Assembly (NCBI RefSeq): GCF_007754155.1
Contig: NZ_CP037423.1
Span: 992,001 to 1,056,000 of the forward strand
Direction of reading: 5' to 3'
Source: Stieleria neptunia
Lineage (GTDB): Bacteria; Planctomycetota; Planctomycetia; Pirellulales; Pirellulaceae
Length of the DNA stretch: 64,000 nucleotides
Under the pieces are notes generated by a model, which made no database searches, was not told the origin of the DNA, and saw only the letters and a list, made by a program, of their open reading frames with translations. This document shows, piece after piece, positions 8,786-16,603 of this stretch (the stretch's first letter is position 1; every line of letters begins with the position of its first letter). Both the position numbers and the translations under genes were made by a program.

Positions 8786-10060
8786 ATGAAAAAACTAACT
8801 CGACTGTGCGTCGCTGTGATTGCCGGCGCAGCGTTGTCCACTGCCGCCGCACAACCGCCCGCCGCATCAATTCACGATGCCTCTCCATCGAAAATAAGCG
8901 ACTGGGCGTTGGCCGGTGTGGTCTGGAGCGACGCCAGTTTGACAAAGAAACTGGCCGATCAAGCTGCGAAAGAGTCTGATTCGGAACAGCAAGTCACTCG
9001 GTACCAAAAGATTTCCGGTCAGTCTGCCACGATCATCAAGGCGATGGAGGAATTCGGTTGGAAACAGGTCAAACGATCGGCCACGGTGAACGATGGTCGA
9101 TCGGGCAGCACAGCGGACGGGCAGCGTTCAATTCCAAGTCCGAGCGAAGTGGGGGCTGCGCTGGCCGATTCGCTCGGCCGACCCGCTGATGGATCGAAAG
9201 AAGCATCGCAGAAGAAGCGATCCGAGCGAACGGGACGTCGCAATGACGCAGCAGAACTCGATCCGAGCATCAAACGATTTGACACCGAAACGCCGGCGGG
9301 CCGCGACGATCCGGGCATCGATGACGAACGGACGGGTAAACGCACCCCGCTCGACTTGGACCAGTACCGTGTCGATGACGTGATCGACGAGACACCTGGC
9401 GAAGCACGTCATCAAGCCGATGCGACCGAAGACGGCGTCGAAGCTGCAATCGCGGCAGCGGCCGGGCGTCGCGGCGTGGGACGCGGAACGGTGGGGCGAA
9501 TCAGTCTACGCGAAGCCCAGACGCGTTCCGCGACGCTGCCCTACTCGAAAGATTCGATCTACGATAGCGACGATTATGATCCCGATGCCGATTACGACAT
9601 CGACAACCCACTGGGCACTCAATTTACCAACCCGGAAAGTGCTGACCTGGGAGACCAAGACGATGACATCGACCCGAAGAACCCGGCCAAGGTCATTGAC
9701 GGCGAGGACGAGTTGATTGCTTCGATGAGACGGAATCCAACTGCAGGCCAATCTCGCGATAACCCATCGCGCGACAGGGGTGCTGGGGCCAAAGCCAAGC
9801 GATCCGGGGCAGCAGATGTCAATCTTGACCGCTACACCGCCGATCGATCCAAACACGTCCAAGATGCGCACTGGGTCCAGTTTCATTTAAACGCCAACCA
9901 GGTCGTGTGGAGTGAACTGACCACGCGCGAGAACTTGAATGTTCAAACGCGAACCGCCCTGATGAAGTTAAGGGCGAACATGAAAGTTGCGATGGACGCC
10001 ACCGACAACAAGCGACTGCAAAAAGTCCTTCGTCAAAATTCATTTCAGCGGTCTCTGTAA
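8786..10060 (+). CDS. Secreted low-complexity hypothetical protein
   Basis: 424 residues. A signal peptide is evident (MKKLTRLCVAVIAGAALSTAAAQ, cleavage about residue 23). Residues 25-90 are helical. Residues 100-330 are charged and disordered in appearance, with an Asp-rich stretch DSDDYDPDADYDIDNP near 260-275 that could bind cations. The C-terminal 90 residues are again helical and basic. No family recognised. The gap before it (8533-8785) shows nothing identifiable. Confidence 0.7.
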   Translation: MKKLTRLCVAVIAGAALSTAAAQPPAASIHDASPSKISDWALAGVVWSDASLTKKLADQAAKESDSEQQVTRYQKISGQSATIIKAMEEFGWKQVKRSATVNDGRSGSTADGQRSIPSPSEVGAALADSLGRPADGSKEASQKKRSERTGRRNDAAELDPSIKRFDTETPAGRDDPGIDDERTGKRTPLDLDQYRVDDVIDETPGEARHQADATEDGVEAAIAAAAGRRGVGRGTVGRISLREAQTRSATLPYSKDSIYDSDDYDPDADYDIDNPLGTQFTNPESADLGDQDDDIDPKNPAKVIDGEDELIASMRRNPTAGQSRDNPSRDRGAGAKAKRSGAADVNLDRYTADRSKHVQDAHWVQFHLNANQVVWSELTTRENLNVQTRTALMKLRANMKVAMDATDNKRLQKVLRQNSFQRSL

Positions 10061-10109
10061 AGCTTTCCGATGACTGAACCTGTGCCGCCAATTCCCCTCT
10101 GAGGCGATG

Positions 10110-10865
10110 ATGCCTGACGACCGATCGCGACCCGAAACCCCGACGCCCCAACTGACCCGACACTGGGTCATGGCTGGGATTGTGTCGTCGGCGTCACGAT
10201 TTATTCCGATCCCTTTTGTGGACGACGTCATTCGTGACCGTTGCCAACGTTATGTCGTTGCAAAAACACTGGCGGCACACGACGCCCAGTCCTGTCTCGA
10301 TCAGGTCCGGCCGTATTTCGGCAGCAGCGCCGGTTGCGTGTCTGGTTGCCTGGCGATGATCGCCAAGGCTTCGCTGAAACTGTTGTTGTTTCCCATTCGC
10401 AAGGTCGTCCGTGTGCTGACCTCGGTTCGTGGCGTGCCGCTGGAAATCACACGGATGGTTCTGCTCGGCCGCACCCTGGATCGGAAACTTCAATCGGGCG
10501 AGGTCCCGACCACTGCGGAAGCGGAGCGCATGCGAGTCGCATTTGAGGCTGCATTTGCACGCATGGACTTCCGCGCGGTCAAGGCCGTGGTCAACGATTC
10601 GCTGAACCAGGTCGGCGGGTGGAAAGATGCGGCCATTGCTGTCGCTCGCGATGTGCTCGATACCACGGCAGACCCGGACAAGCGTGACTTGGCCGCAGAC
10701 CCTATCGAGAACGCACCACAAGTCGAGGAAGGTGCAAAACGCGTCGATGAGGCGATGCATGATCCGGCGATGCTGCAGCTGTTTGCTGACTTTGATCAAC
10801 GATTCGATTCCGAATACGCGAACACATCGCTGCGTCGCAGCGAACGGGAATCGCCTAAAGGCTAG
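10110..10865 (+). CDS. Hypothetical protein with amphipathic/hydrophobic helices
   Basis: 251 residues. Residues 15-40 contain VSSASRFIPIPFVDDVIRD, and 70-100 contain a hydrophobic stretch (GCLAMIAKASLKLLLFPIR), suggesting membrane association. The remainder is helical, with an acidic C-terminus. Two adjacent ATGs (10107 and 10110); the second is better spaced from GAGG. No family recognised. The stop codon TAG lies in a copy of a dispersed repeat (see 10855-10905). Confidence 0.65.
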   Translation: MPDDRSRPETPTPQLTRHWVMAGIVSSASRFIPIPFVDDVIRDRCQRYVVAKTLAAHDAQSCLDQVRPYFGSSAGCVSGCLAMIAKASLKLLLFPIRKVVRVLTSVRGVPLEITRMVLLGRTLDRKLQSGEVPTTAEAERMRVAFEAAFARMDFRAVKAVVNDSLNQVGGWKDAAIAVARDVLDTTADPDKRDLAADPIENAPQVEEGAKRVDEAMHDPAMLQLFADFDQRFDSEYANTSLRRSERESPKG

Positions 10866-10905
10866 ACACCAACGGTTGCTGCAACCCTTTTCCGCTCGAC
10901 AAACG
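10855..10905. repeat. Dispersed repeat, copy 1 (gctagacaccaacggttgc)
   Basis: The 19-base string 'gctagacaccaacggttgc' here is the exact reverse complement of one at about 21323-21342; flanking bases (the 'aaaggg' side and the 'taaa' side) also match. This copy supplies the TAG of the upstream gene. Confidence 0.65.
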
Positions 10906-10970
10906 CAACCCGAAAAATCAAAGCTGACAAAGTACGAGAAGCTTATCCGGCCTTCATCGGCGGAGAAATG

Positions 10971-11672
10971 ATGAAACAAGAAACCATTGCGGCCTATGCA
11001 GTGCATTGTCTGACGGCATCGGGGATCGTGCCCGCGGCGTTGGCGATGATGGAAATTGCGAGTCCGTACTGTGATCCGCGAATTGTCTTTCTGTGGTTGC
11101 TGTTGGCGACCTTGATCGACGCGATCGATGGTCCGCTGGCAAGGCGATTTCACGTCAAGCGTTACGCATCGAGCCTCGATGGGCGGACGGTCGACGACTT
11201 ATTGGATTACCTTACGTTCGCCTTCATCCCCCTGTTATTGATCTGGCGGATGGATTGGATGCCGGCGGGGCTGGGGTGGACCGTCGTGTTCGCCATGTCG
11301 GCCAGTTTGTTCGGATTCGCTCATACCGACGCGAAAGATGAGGCAAACGGATTCTTCCGCGGCTTCCCGTCTTATTGGAATGCCTACGCCCTGTACGCGG
11401 GGATCATGTCCGCGATGGTTTCACCGTGGCTGACCGCCGTGACACTTTGGGGACTGAGCGTGCTGACCGTATCGCCGGTGTGGATGATCTACCCGAATTT
11501 GACGCCCAAGCCGTGGAAGATGAGCGTGATGGTCGGCGCTGTGCTCTGGGCGATTGCGATGCTGGTGATGTTGTGGCAATTTCCGCAGCCACCGGCGGCA
11601 TGGGTCGCTGTATCGCTTGTCTACCCCGCATATTACGTCGCATTGTCGTGGCATTTGCGACAAGCTTGTTGA
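10971..11672 (+). CDS. Phosphatidylcholine synthase-like CDP-alcohol phosphatidyltransferase
   Basis: 233 residues with about seven hydrophobic segments. It carries a CDP-alcohol phosphotransferase core, DAIDGPLARR followed by DGRTVDDLLDYLTF, which matches the variant pattern of phosphatidylcholine synthase (Pcs; CDP-diacylglycerol plus choline) rather than the canonical DG(x)2AR(x)8G(x)3D(x)3D of PgsA. The later FFRGFPSYWN also fits Pcs. The second of two ATGs is 5 bases after GGAG and is taken as the start. Inner-membrane enzyme. The Pcs assignment is by motif memory; another CDP-alcohol transferase remains possible. Confidence 0.8.
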   Translation: MKQETIAAYAVHCLTASGIVPAALAMMEIASPYCDPRIVFLWLLLATLIDAIDGPLARRFHVKRYASSLDGRTVDDLLDYLTFAFIPLLLIWRMDWMPAGLGWTVVFAMSASLFGFAHTDAKDEANGFFRGFPSYWNAYALYAGIMSAMVSPWLTAVTLWGLSVLTVSPVWMIYPNLTPKPWKMSVMVGAVLWAIAMLVMLWQFPQPPAAWVAVSLVYPAYYVALSWHLRQAC

Positions 11673-11674
11673 TT

Positions 11675-12140
11675 TCATTTAGAAAGTGGTCGTCGGTGGA
11701 GCGTCCGTTTTCTCCAAAAAGCCCCACTTCCACGCTGCAGTCAAGAATCGACGCGCGATCGGGCGGTTCAATCAGCGTGTGCCCGGATTGTTTTGCCCAC
11801 ACTCTGATGATGTCGTTTTGGCACGCAAGGGGGAAGCACCACCAGTTGCATCCAATTCTTCGGTTCAGGGTGTCGCGACCACTTGTCGAACGTGGCATGC
11901 ATTTCACGTAGCAATGGTCCGCATGCGGGCGGTGGAACAATCCGATTAAGATTCCGCTTGGTCGCAACGCGAAGCGAGTCATCGGAGATGAACGGATCTT
12001 CTGTTTTGCGTCGCAGGGTCCGCCAAACTTTCCCGCCAAACTTTTCCGGCAAATCGACGGATGGTCTCGTCAGCGGGTGTCGGCGGCAGAGTGAACCGAC
12101 CGCGCGGCTGAAACGTTTTCACGTCGGTGGGTTCACTCAT
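11675..12140 (-). pseudogene. Frameshifted, truncated gene remnant
   Basis: Three consecutive leftward frames join into one coherent protein: MSEPTDVKTFQPRGRF...ETIRRF from 12140; then after a shift near 12045 KFGGKVWRTLRRKTEDPF...MQLVVLPPC; then after a second shift near 11840 NDIIRVWAKQSGHTLIEPP...FLNEINKL, ending against the 3' end of the Pcs-like gene. The first shift lies in a local duplication ('ccaaacttt' and 'ccaaactttt'). The protein therefore cannot be made intact and its 3' end seems lost. Family not identified. Confidence 0.6.
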
Positions 12141-12415
12141 TCGATTGCGACGTCGGTGTTGAGCGGTATGCCAGGGGAGGCCCCTGAGCGGGACAGCACC
12201 ACTTTGTCTCGGCATGGCACGAACGACAACCGTCAACGCGACCATGGGTTCGTGCGGTGATTGGATCGTGCGGAAACGGTTTTCGCCGGGAGCGAACTGT
12301 CAGTTTTAGTTGGCAGACAACCCCGCTACCAGCTTTTAGCGGAAACGATCTGGTCTGATTGCGGTCTGTCGATAGCGGAACGCACTAAGGTTTGCTGAGT
12401 GCATCGTAGAAATTA

Positions 12416-12538
12416 GCGGGCTGTCGGTTTTGTGAGCCACGTGACGCATAAGTGGCCGGGCACCGCGGTGCCTGCCCGAGGCCTTACGGCCAGCGGCTCA
12501 CCATTGATTCAGCAGCTCCCATCTAGATCGACAGACCT
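12416..12538. repeat. Structured mobile-repeat copy (degenerate)
   Basis: Runs from 'gggctgtcggttttgtgagcc' to 'agatcgacagacc'. It is about 80% similar by eye to 62227-62341, with the same internal stem (gtgagcc / ggctcac; gaggccttacggcc) and partly conserved terminal inverted repeats. A flanking 'tagcg' occurs on both sides. No coding content; the rest of 12245-12552 shows nothing else. Confidence 0.65.
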
Positions 12539-12552
12539 CTAGCGCCGTCGAC

Positions 12553-13155
12553 TCAGTCGGCACGATCGATTGACGACAAAACATCATCCGGTCGTTGCAA
12601 CTCATCGCGAACCAATTTCCACACGTTGGGTTGAAATAAGACCGAATTGTGAGAGCCGAACACGAAACGCTGGTCATCGCTGGGTTGCTGTCGAACCAGC
12701 ACTTCACCCTTGGCGTGAATCACCGTGCGGAAGATATCCAGATCGTCCGGCAATGGCACTTCGGCAGATGACGCGACGGACATGATTCGAAACTCGGGCG
12801 TGATGTATTTTGAGAGGTATCGCGTCCGCTGGACGATTGGCACCGCGGTTGTCACGGGGCAAACGGAGATCAACCGGATCTGTCGAGGTGGTTTGATCTT
12901 GTGCATGGCCGATCGCGTCAGCCAGTCACCGAAACTGTGGGTGACGATCGCGAAGTCAGGTCGATCAAACGCACAGAACTGTTCCGCCAAGGACCGCACA
13001 CTGGTGTCCAAGTCCGTGAAGATCCGGGGGTAATCCCAACGCACGACTTGCCGGAATGCCCCCTGTAGGTACTTTGCCATCGGCCACATCATCCACGCCG
13101 GCGACATAAAACCGGGAACCAGAACAACAGGTGTCGAATCGGTCATGTCGGTCAT
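12553..13155 (-). CDS. Alpha/beta-hydrolase family protein
   Basis: 200 residues. The opening VVLVPGFMSPAWMMWPMAKYL and the nucleophile-elbow motif VTHSFGDW (Ser about residue 73) fit an alpha/beta hydrolase fold, lipase/esterase-like. The elbow is THSFG rather than the classic GxSxG. A late His for the triad may be the one in VFGSHNSVL. No signal peptide. The start overlaps the stop of the upstream App1-type gene by 4 bases (ATGA), so both enzymes are likely made together and may act on lipids (inference). Confidence 0.8.
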   Translation of the reverse strand: MTDMTDSTPVVLVPGFMSPAWMMWPMAKYLQGAFRQVVRWDYPRIFTDLDTSVRSLAEQFCAFDRPDFAIVTHSFGDWLTRSAMHKIKPPRQIRLISVCPVTTAVPIVQRTRYLSKYITPEFRIMSVASSAEVPLPDDLDIFRTVIHAKGEVLVRQQPSDDQRFVFGSHNSVLFQPNVWKLVRDELQRPDDVLSSIDRAD

Positions 13156-14339
13156 GGCTTCAACAGAGGCGCCGAACGTTGTTCGTCGCGGCGTGTGGCC
13201 GTCTCGATTGCCGAAAGTTGCGAGGCGTCCAGCAATCCCAGATCAACGCAGTGTCGAGCCGCTTCGACGCTGTCCTTGATCGCAAACATCGGCACACCGA
13301 TGTTTTCGCTCTGGTGAATGTGTCGGTCGACTTTCAAATCGTGCTCGCTATCCCCCATGGGGTCGATGTCGCGAATGAAAATCGCTTTGATGCGTGATCC
13401 AAACTCTGCGGCCGCGGTCGCGTACAACCGCGCGTCTTCCTGGCCAGAATCACCGGACAGTACAAACGGCAAATTCGGGTATTCGTGCATCAATCGCCGC
13501 ACCTTGTCGAGTTTGTGGTCGTGTCCGCCCTTGAGGAATTTGTTGTCATCAAATCCGAGATCTCGCAACAGGATCGGACCTTCGGGAATCGCGTTCACTT
13601 CGATGAAGTCCTGCAGTAGATCATACAGATTCCAGGGAGAGCTGCTGACGTAGAACAGTGGATTGGTGGGATTTCCATCGTCGGACGAACGGTGCATCGC
13701 TTCGTACCATCCGGCCACGCCGGGCAACGGTGCACGCGTTCGGGCATTGCTAAAGAACGTCAACTTGGCCATCGTGCCGATGTTTGTCGCCCCGGTGTGC
13801 AGAATCGTATCGTCGACATCGCTGATCAACACGAACTCTGCCTCGTCCGGCACCGCCATCACCTTGCTGGTCGTTGCCGATTCGATTGCGGTTGTCAGGG
13901 GATGATCGACAACCGCAAGGACCGCATCGGACCAGAACGGCATGGCATCGACGATTTCGCTGCGATCCATTGTCAGATGAAAGTAGCCTTCGTTGTCGCT
14001 GGTCGCCACGCCGGTCGCCGTTCCAAAATTGGCCCGAATTGTAACGCCGGGCACCTCGTCACTGGCGAAACGTTGGATCGTATTGGCCAGATTGTGCCAC
14101 CAGCGATCGTTACGAAAATTCGCGTCCAGTGGCGGGTTGGTCAGTATGCGGCCGTGCAGGTGAATCGTGTCGGCGGTCGCATAGCCGGTATAGGGTTGAA
14201 TCTTTGGTCGTCCAGATCGACCGAGCCGCTTTCGTAGTCGGCGGATCTGCACATCGGCAAGATCATCCACCGATGCGACCGATCGAGTCATGATTCCCTG
14301 TAACTCCTCTCGCCAGCTCGACGTGCTTTCCGGTTTCAT
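13152..14339 (-). CDS. App1-type phosphatidate phosphatase domain protein (DUF2183)
   Basis: 395 residues. The central part has the HAD-like DxDxT signature ISDVDDTILHTG (about 170-181), then LTFFSNARTRAPLPGVAGWY, FYVSSSPWNLYDLL and FVLSGDSGQEDARLY, the pattern of the App1 catalytic domain, whose yeast member is a Mg-dependent phosphatidate phosphatase. The N-terminal 150 residues include a beta-rich domain often found before it. No signal peptide. Coupled by ATGA to the downstream alpha/beta hydrolase. Confidence 0.88.
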   Translation of the reverse strand: MKPESTSSWREELQGIMTRSVASVDDLADVQIRRLRKRLGRSGRPKIQPYTGYATADTIHLHGRILTNPPLDANFRNDRWWHNLANTIQRFASDEVPGVTIRANFGTATGVATSDNEGYFHLTMDRSEIVDAMPFWSDAVLAVVDHPLTTAIESATTSKVMAVPDEAEFVLISDVDDTILHTGATNIGTMAKLTFFSNARTRAPLPGVAGWYEAMHRSSDDGNPTNPLFYVSSSPWNLYDLLQDFIEVNAIPEGPILLRDLGFDDNKFLKGGHDHKLDKVRRLMHEYPNLPFVLSGDSGQEDARLYATAAAEFGSRIKAIFIRDIDPMGDSEHDLKVDRHIHQSENIGVPMFAIKDSVEAARHCVDLGLLDASQLSAIETATRRDEQRSAPLLKP

Positions 14340-14410
14340 CGTTTCTCCAAGGTTTTCTACGAGTTGTCTGTTTTAACACCGCAAAAGGCAGACCGAATGG
14401 ACCAAATGTT

Positions 14411-14629
14411 GTGGATAAGTTCGAATTCCGATCACTGGACATACGGATGTGGCTGGTAATCAACCAAGTTGGCCCCTTCGCTGCGATTTTTTGGGGCGCA
14501 GTTCGCGGTCTCGGCATCACCGATGTCCGAAGTCGTGACGATGCACGCAAGCTTGCCGACGCGGTCGAAGCGATGCTGCAATCGCAGGCGGTGGCCAAGG
14601 GACGACGTCCCATGCGGCTTGAGGGGTGA
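14411..14629 (+). CDS. Possible small hypothetical protein
   Basis: 72 codons from a GTG (an ATG at residue 13 is the alternative start). Contains a short hydrophobic stretch (LVINQVGPFAAIFWGAV) and a helical tail (SRDDARKLADAVEAML). Divergent from the App1-type gene. Codon choice is plausible, but no ribosome site or family is recognised. Confidence 0.35.
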   Translation: MDKFEFRSLDIRMWLVINQVGPFAAIFWGAVRGLGITDVRSRDDARKLADAVEAMLQSQAVAKGRRPMRLEG

Positions 14630-14766
14630 CTTCTACCGAAGAAGGCATTGGTCGGATATCATTCGAAATGAAGGTATGGCATCCGATGGCCCGATCGTGG
14701 TCGAAGCGGGTTCAGCCGCCATGGCCGACTGGATCTCCAACGCGACGCAGGAACTGGTGACCACCG

Positions 14767-15861
14767 ATGGACTTTGCACTCTTACTGATCTACCTGACGA
14801 TTGCGATTGGATTTTCATTTCTTTGTTCGATCGCCGAAGCGGTTTTGCTTTCGATCACGCCCAGCTATCTTGCGGAGCGAAAACGTGATCCCAACAAGTC
14901 GGCGGCTCGAATCATTCGGCTGAAGGAGAACGTCGATCGTCCCCTGGCAGCGATTCTCAGCTTGAACACGATTGCTCACACCGTCGGTGCGGCGGGGGTG
15001 GGGGCACAAGCGGCCAAGGTTTACGGCAGCCAGTGGGTCGGCGTGACGAGTGCGGTGCTGACGCTACTGATTCTCGTTTTTAGCGAAATCATTCCAAAGA
15101 CGATTGGCGCCATGCACTGGCGAAAGTTGGCGGGCGTCGTTGCCGGATTCATCGACGGATTGATCCTCTTGATGCTGCCGCTGGTCTGGTTGTCCGAAGC
15201 GATCACCAAAGTTTTATCCAGCGGTGGCGACCGAGAACTGGTGACGCGGGGCGAGGTCGCGGCCATCGCCGAGCTGGGAACCCAGGAAGGAGTGTTGGGG
15301 ACACGCGAGTCGAGCGTGTTAAAAAATTTGTTGAAGCTGGATTCGGTGTCTGTCGAGGATGTGATGACACCGCGAACCGTTGTGATTGCTCGTGAACAAT
15401 CGACGATGCTGTCTGAGTTTGCCGAGGAGCTACGAAAACTTCCTGTCTCTCGAATTCCGATCTATGACAAGCGGCTCGACAACGTCGTCGGCTTTGTCCT
15501 GCAAAATGACATCATGCTCGCGTTGCTGGCGGGGGAAACCGACAAGACGCTCGCCGATTTTTCTCGCAAGTTGATCGCAGTGGAAGAACACGATTCGATC
15601 GCGGACACGTTTGAAGTGTTGTTGAATCAGCGTGAACACATCGCATTGGTGACGGATAAATACGGTGGAATGGAGGGCATTGTCACGCTCGAAGACGTGG
15701 TCGAAACGCTGCTGGGGCTGGAGATTGTGGATGAACAAGACGCCCAAGTTGACATGCAGAAACTCGCCCGCGAGCGCAGGCGAGACCGCGCCGAAAGACA
15801 GGGCACCGCAAAGTTTGCCGAAGTCATTCCACCCACGACCGAAGATGGGCAGTCATCCTAA
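14767..15861 (+). CDS. CNNM/CorC-type transporter-like protein (DUF21 plus CBS pair)
   Basis: 364 residues. An N-terminal CNNM (DUF21) membrane domain with about four hydrophobic segments (residues 1-170) includes FSEIIPKTIG, a hallmark of this fold. Two CBS domains follow (about 190-315): VEDVMTPRTVV... and DKYGGMEGIVTLEDVVETLLG. The C-terminal CorC_HlyC domain is absent, as in shorter family members. Members are linked to magnesium or other cation export. Stand-alone gene. Confidence 0.88.
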   Translation: MDFALLLIYLTIAIGFSFLCSIAEAVLLSITPSYLAERKRDPNKSAARIIRLKENVDRPLAAILSLNTIAHTVGAAGVGAQAAKVYGSQWVGVTSAVLTLLILVFSEIIPKTIGAMHWRKLAGVVAGFIDGLILLMLPLVWLSEAITKVLSSGGDRELVTRGEVAAIAELGTQEGVLGTRESSVLKNLLKLDSVSVEDVMTPRTVVIAREQSTMLSEFAEELRKLPVSRIPIYDKRLDNVVGFVLQNDIMLALLAGETDKTLADFSRKLIAVEEHDSIADTFEVLLNQREHIALVTDKYGGMEGIVTLEDVVETLLGLEIVDEQDAQVDMQKLARERRRDRAERQGTAKFAEVIPPTTEDGQSS

Positions 15862-15946
15862 ACCCCGTCGAATGCACGTCGGAGTTATAAATCCTAGCTG
15901 ACTCCACTGAATCATCATCGATCCCGCGATACCGTTGACGAAGCAC

Positions 15947-16062
15947 TCGTTTGCTGTGGTGTGGGCTGGCGATCGAGATCCTGGTGCTGCGAGCCGAGGC
16001 AACTGGTGCGCCATGGTCATGCCGTCGCAGTCGTCGGCGGGCAGGAGAGCATCTGCTTGCAT
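15947..16062. repeat. Shortened duplicate of the 2.7-3.1 kb locus
   Basis: 'tgtggtgtgggctggcgatc' (inside the small membrane-protein gene at 2738-2783) is followed here directly by 'gagccgaggcaactggtgcg' (downstream of that gene, from 3053). The junction falls at a shared 'gctgcg', so about 270 bases are missing between them. Confidence 0.7.
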
Positions 16063-16070
16063 TGACATTG

Positions 16071-16118
16071 CCCTCTCTGGCGTTTGCTTGCTGCGCAAAC
16101 GCCGTCTCTCCCAGAGGG
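16071..16118. repeat. Hairpin repeat (ggcgtttgc / gcaaacgcc)
   Basis: A perfect 9-base stem (16079-16087 with 16095-16103, 7-base loop) is flanked by imperfectly pairing 'ccctctct' and 'agagggaga'. There is no T-run, so a terminator is not indicated. Confidence 0.6.
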
Positions 16119-16200
16119 AGAGAGTTTAAATCGGTTGCCAAAAGCTGCAGCAAAAGAATCGACGTCCCGAGCCACACCGGCATGGCGTTCTAAGGCGGAG

Positions 16201-16251
16201 CCCTGGAACGAGGGGATGCCCTGGAACGAGGGGATGCCCTGGAACGAGGGA
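16201..16251. repeat. 18-bp tandem repeat, three copies
   Basis: Two full copies of 'ccctggaacgaggggatg' and a third partial copy. The surrounding gap 15862-16603 has no convincing gene. Confidence 0.85.
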
Positions 16252-16603
16252 GGGATTGCGGACGGTGTGGTCGACGCGATGAATCAGAACGCGTGTTTGT
16301 CCGGTGAACCTCATGGCGTCGCGTGTGTTGCGCAAATTGCGGATCGGTTTGCCGAACACGGAAAACGTCCCGTTGATTGAAGGTCGTGCGGTTGCTGCCC
16401 CTGTGCGGGGAAGGCGCATTTCTCTCACAAGCACCCCCGCGGATGACGAAAAATCGTCAGGGGGTTCGTGCCACCACTGATTCAGTCGCCGGGTGTGTTT
16501 TGTTTTCCAGACACGGCGACCGAATGCAGCAGATGATCGAGACGAAGCGAGCAACAAACCAAACTCAATGCAAATCGAATCCCCAGCCGATGAGGGGCGC
16601 CGC

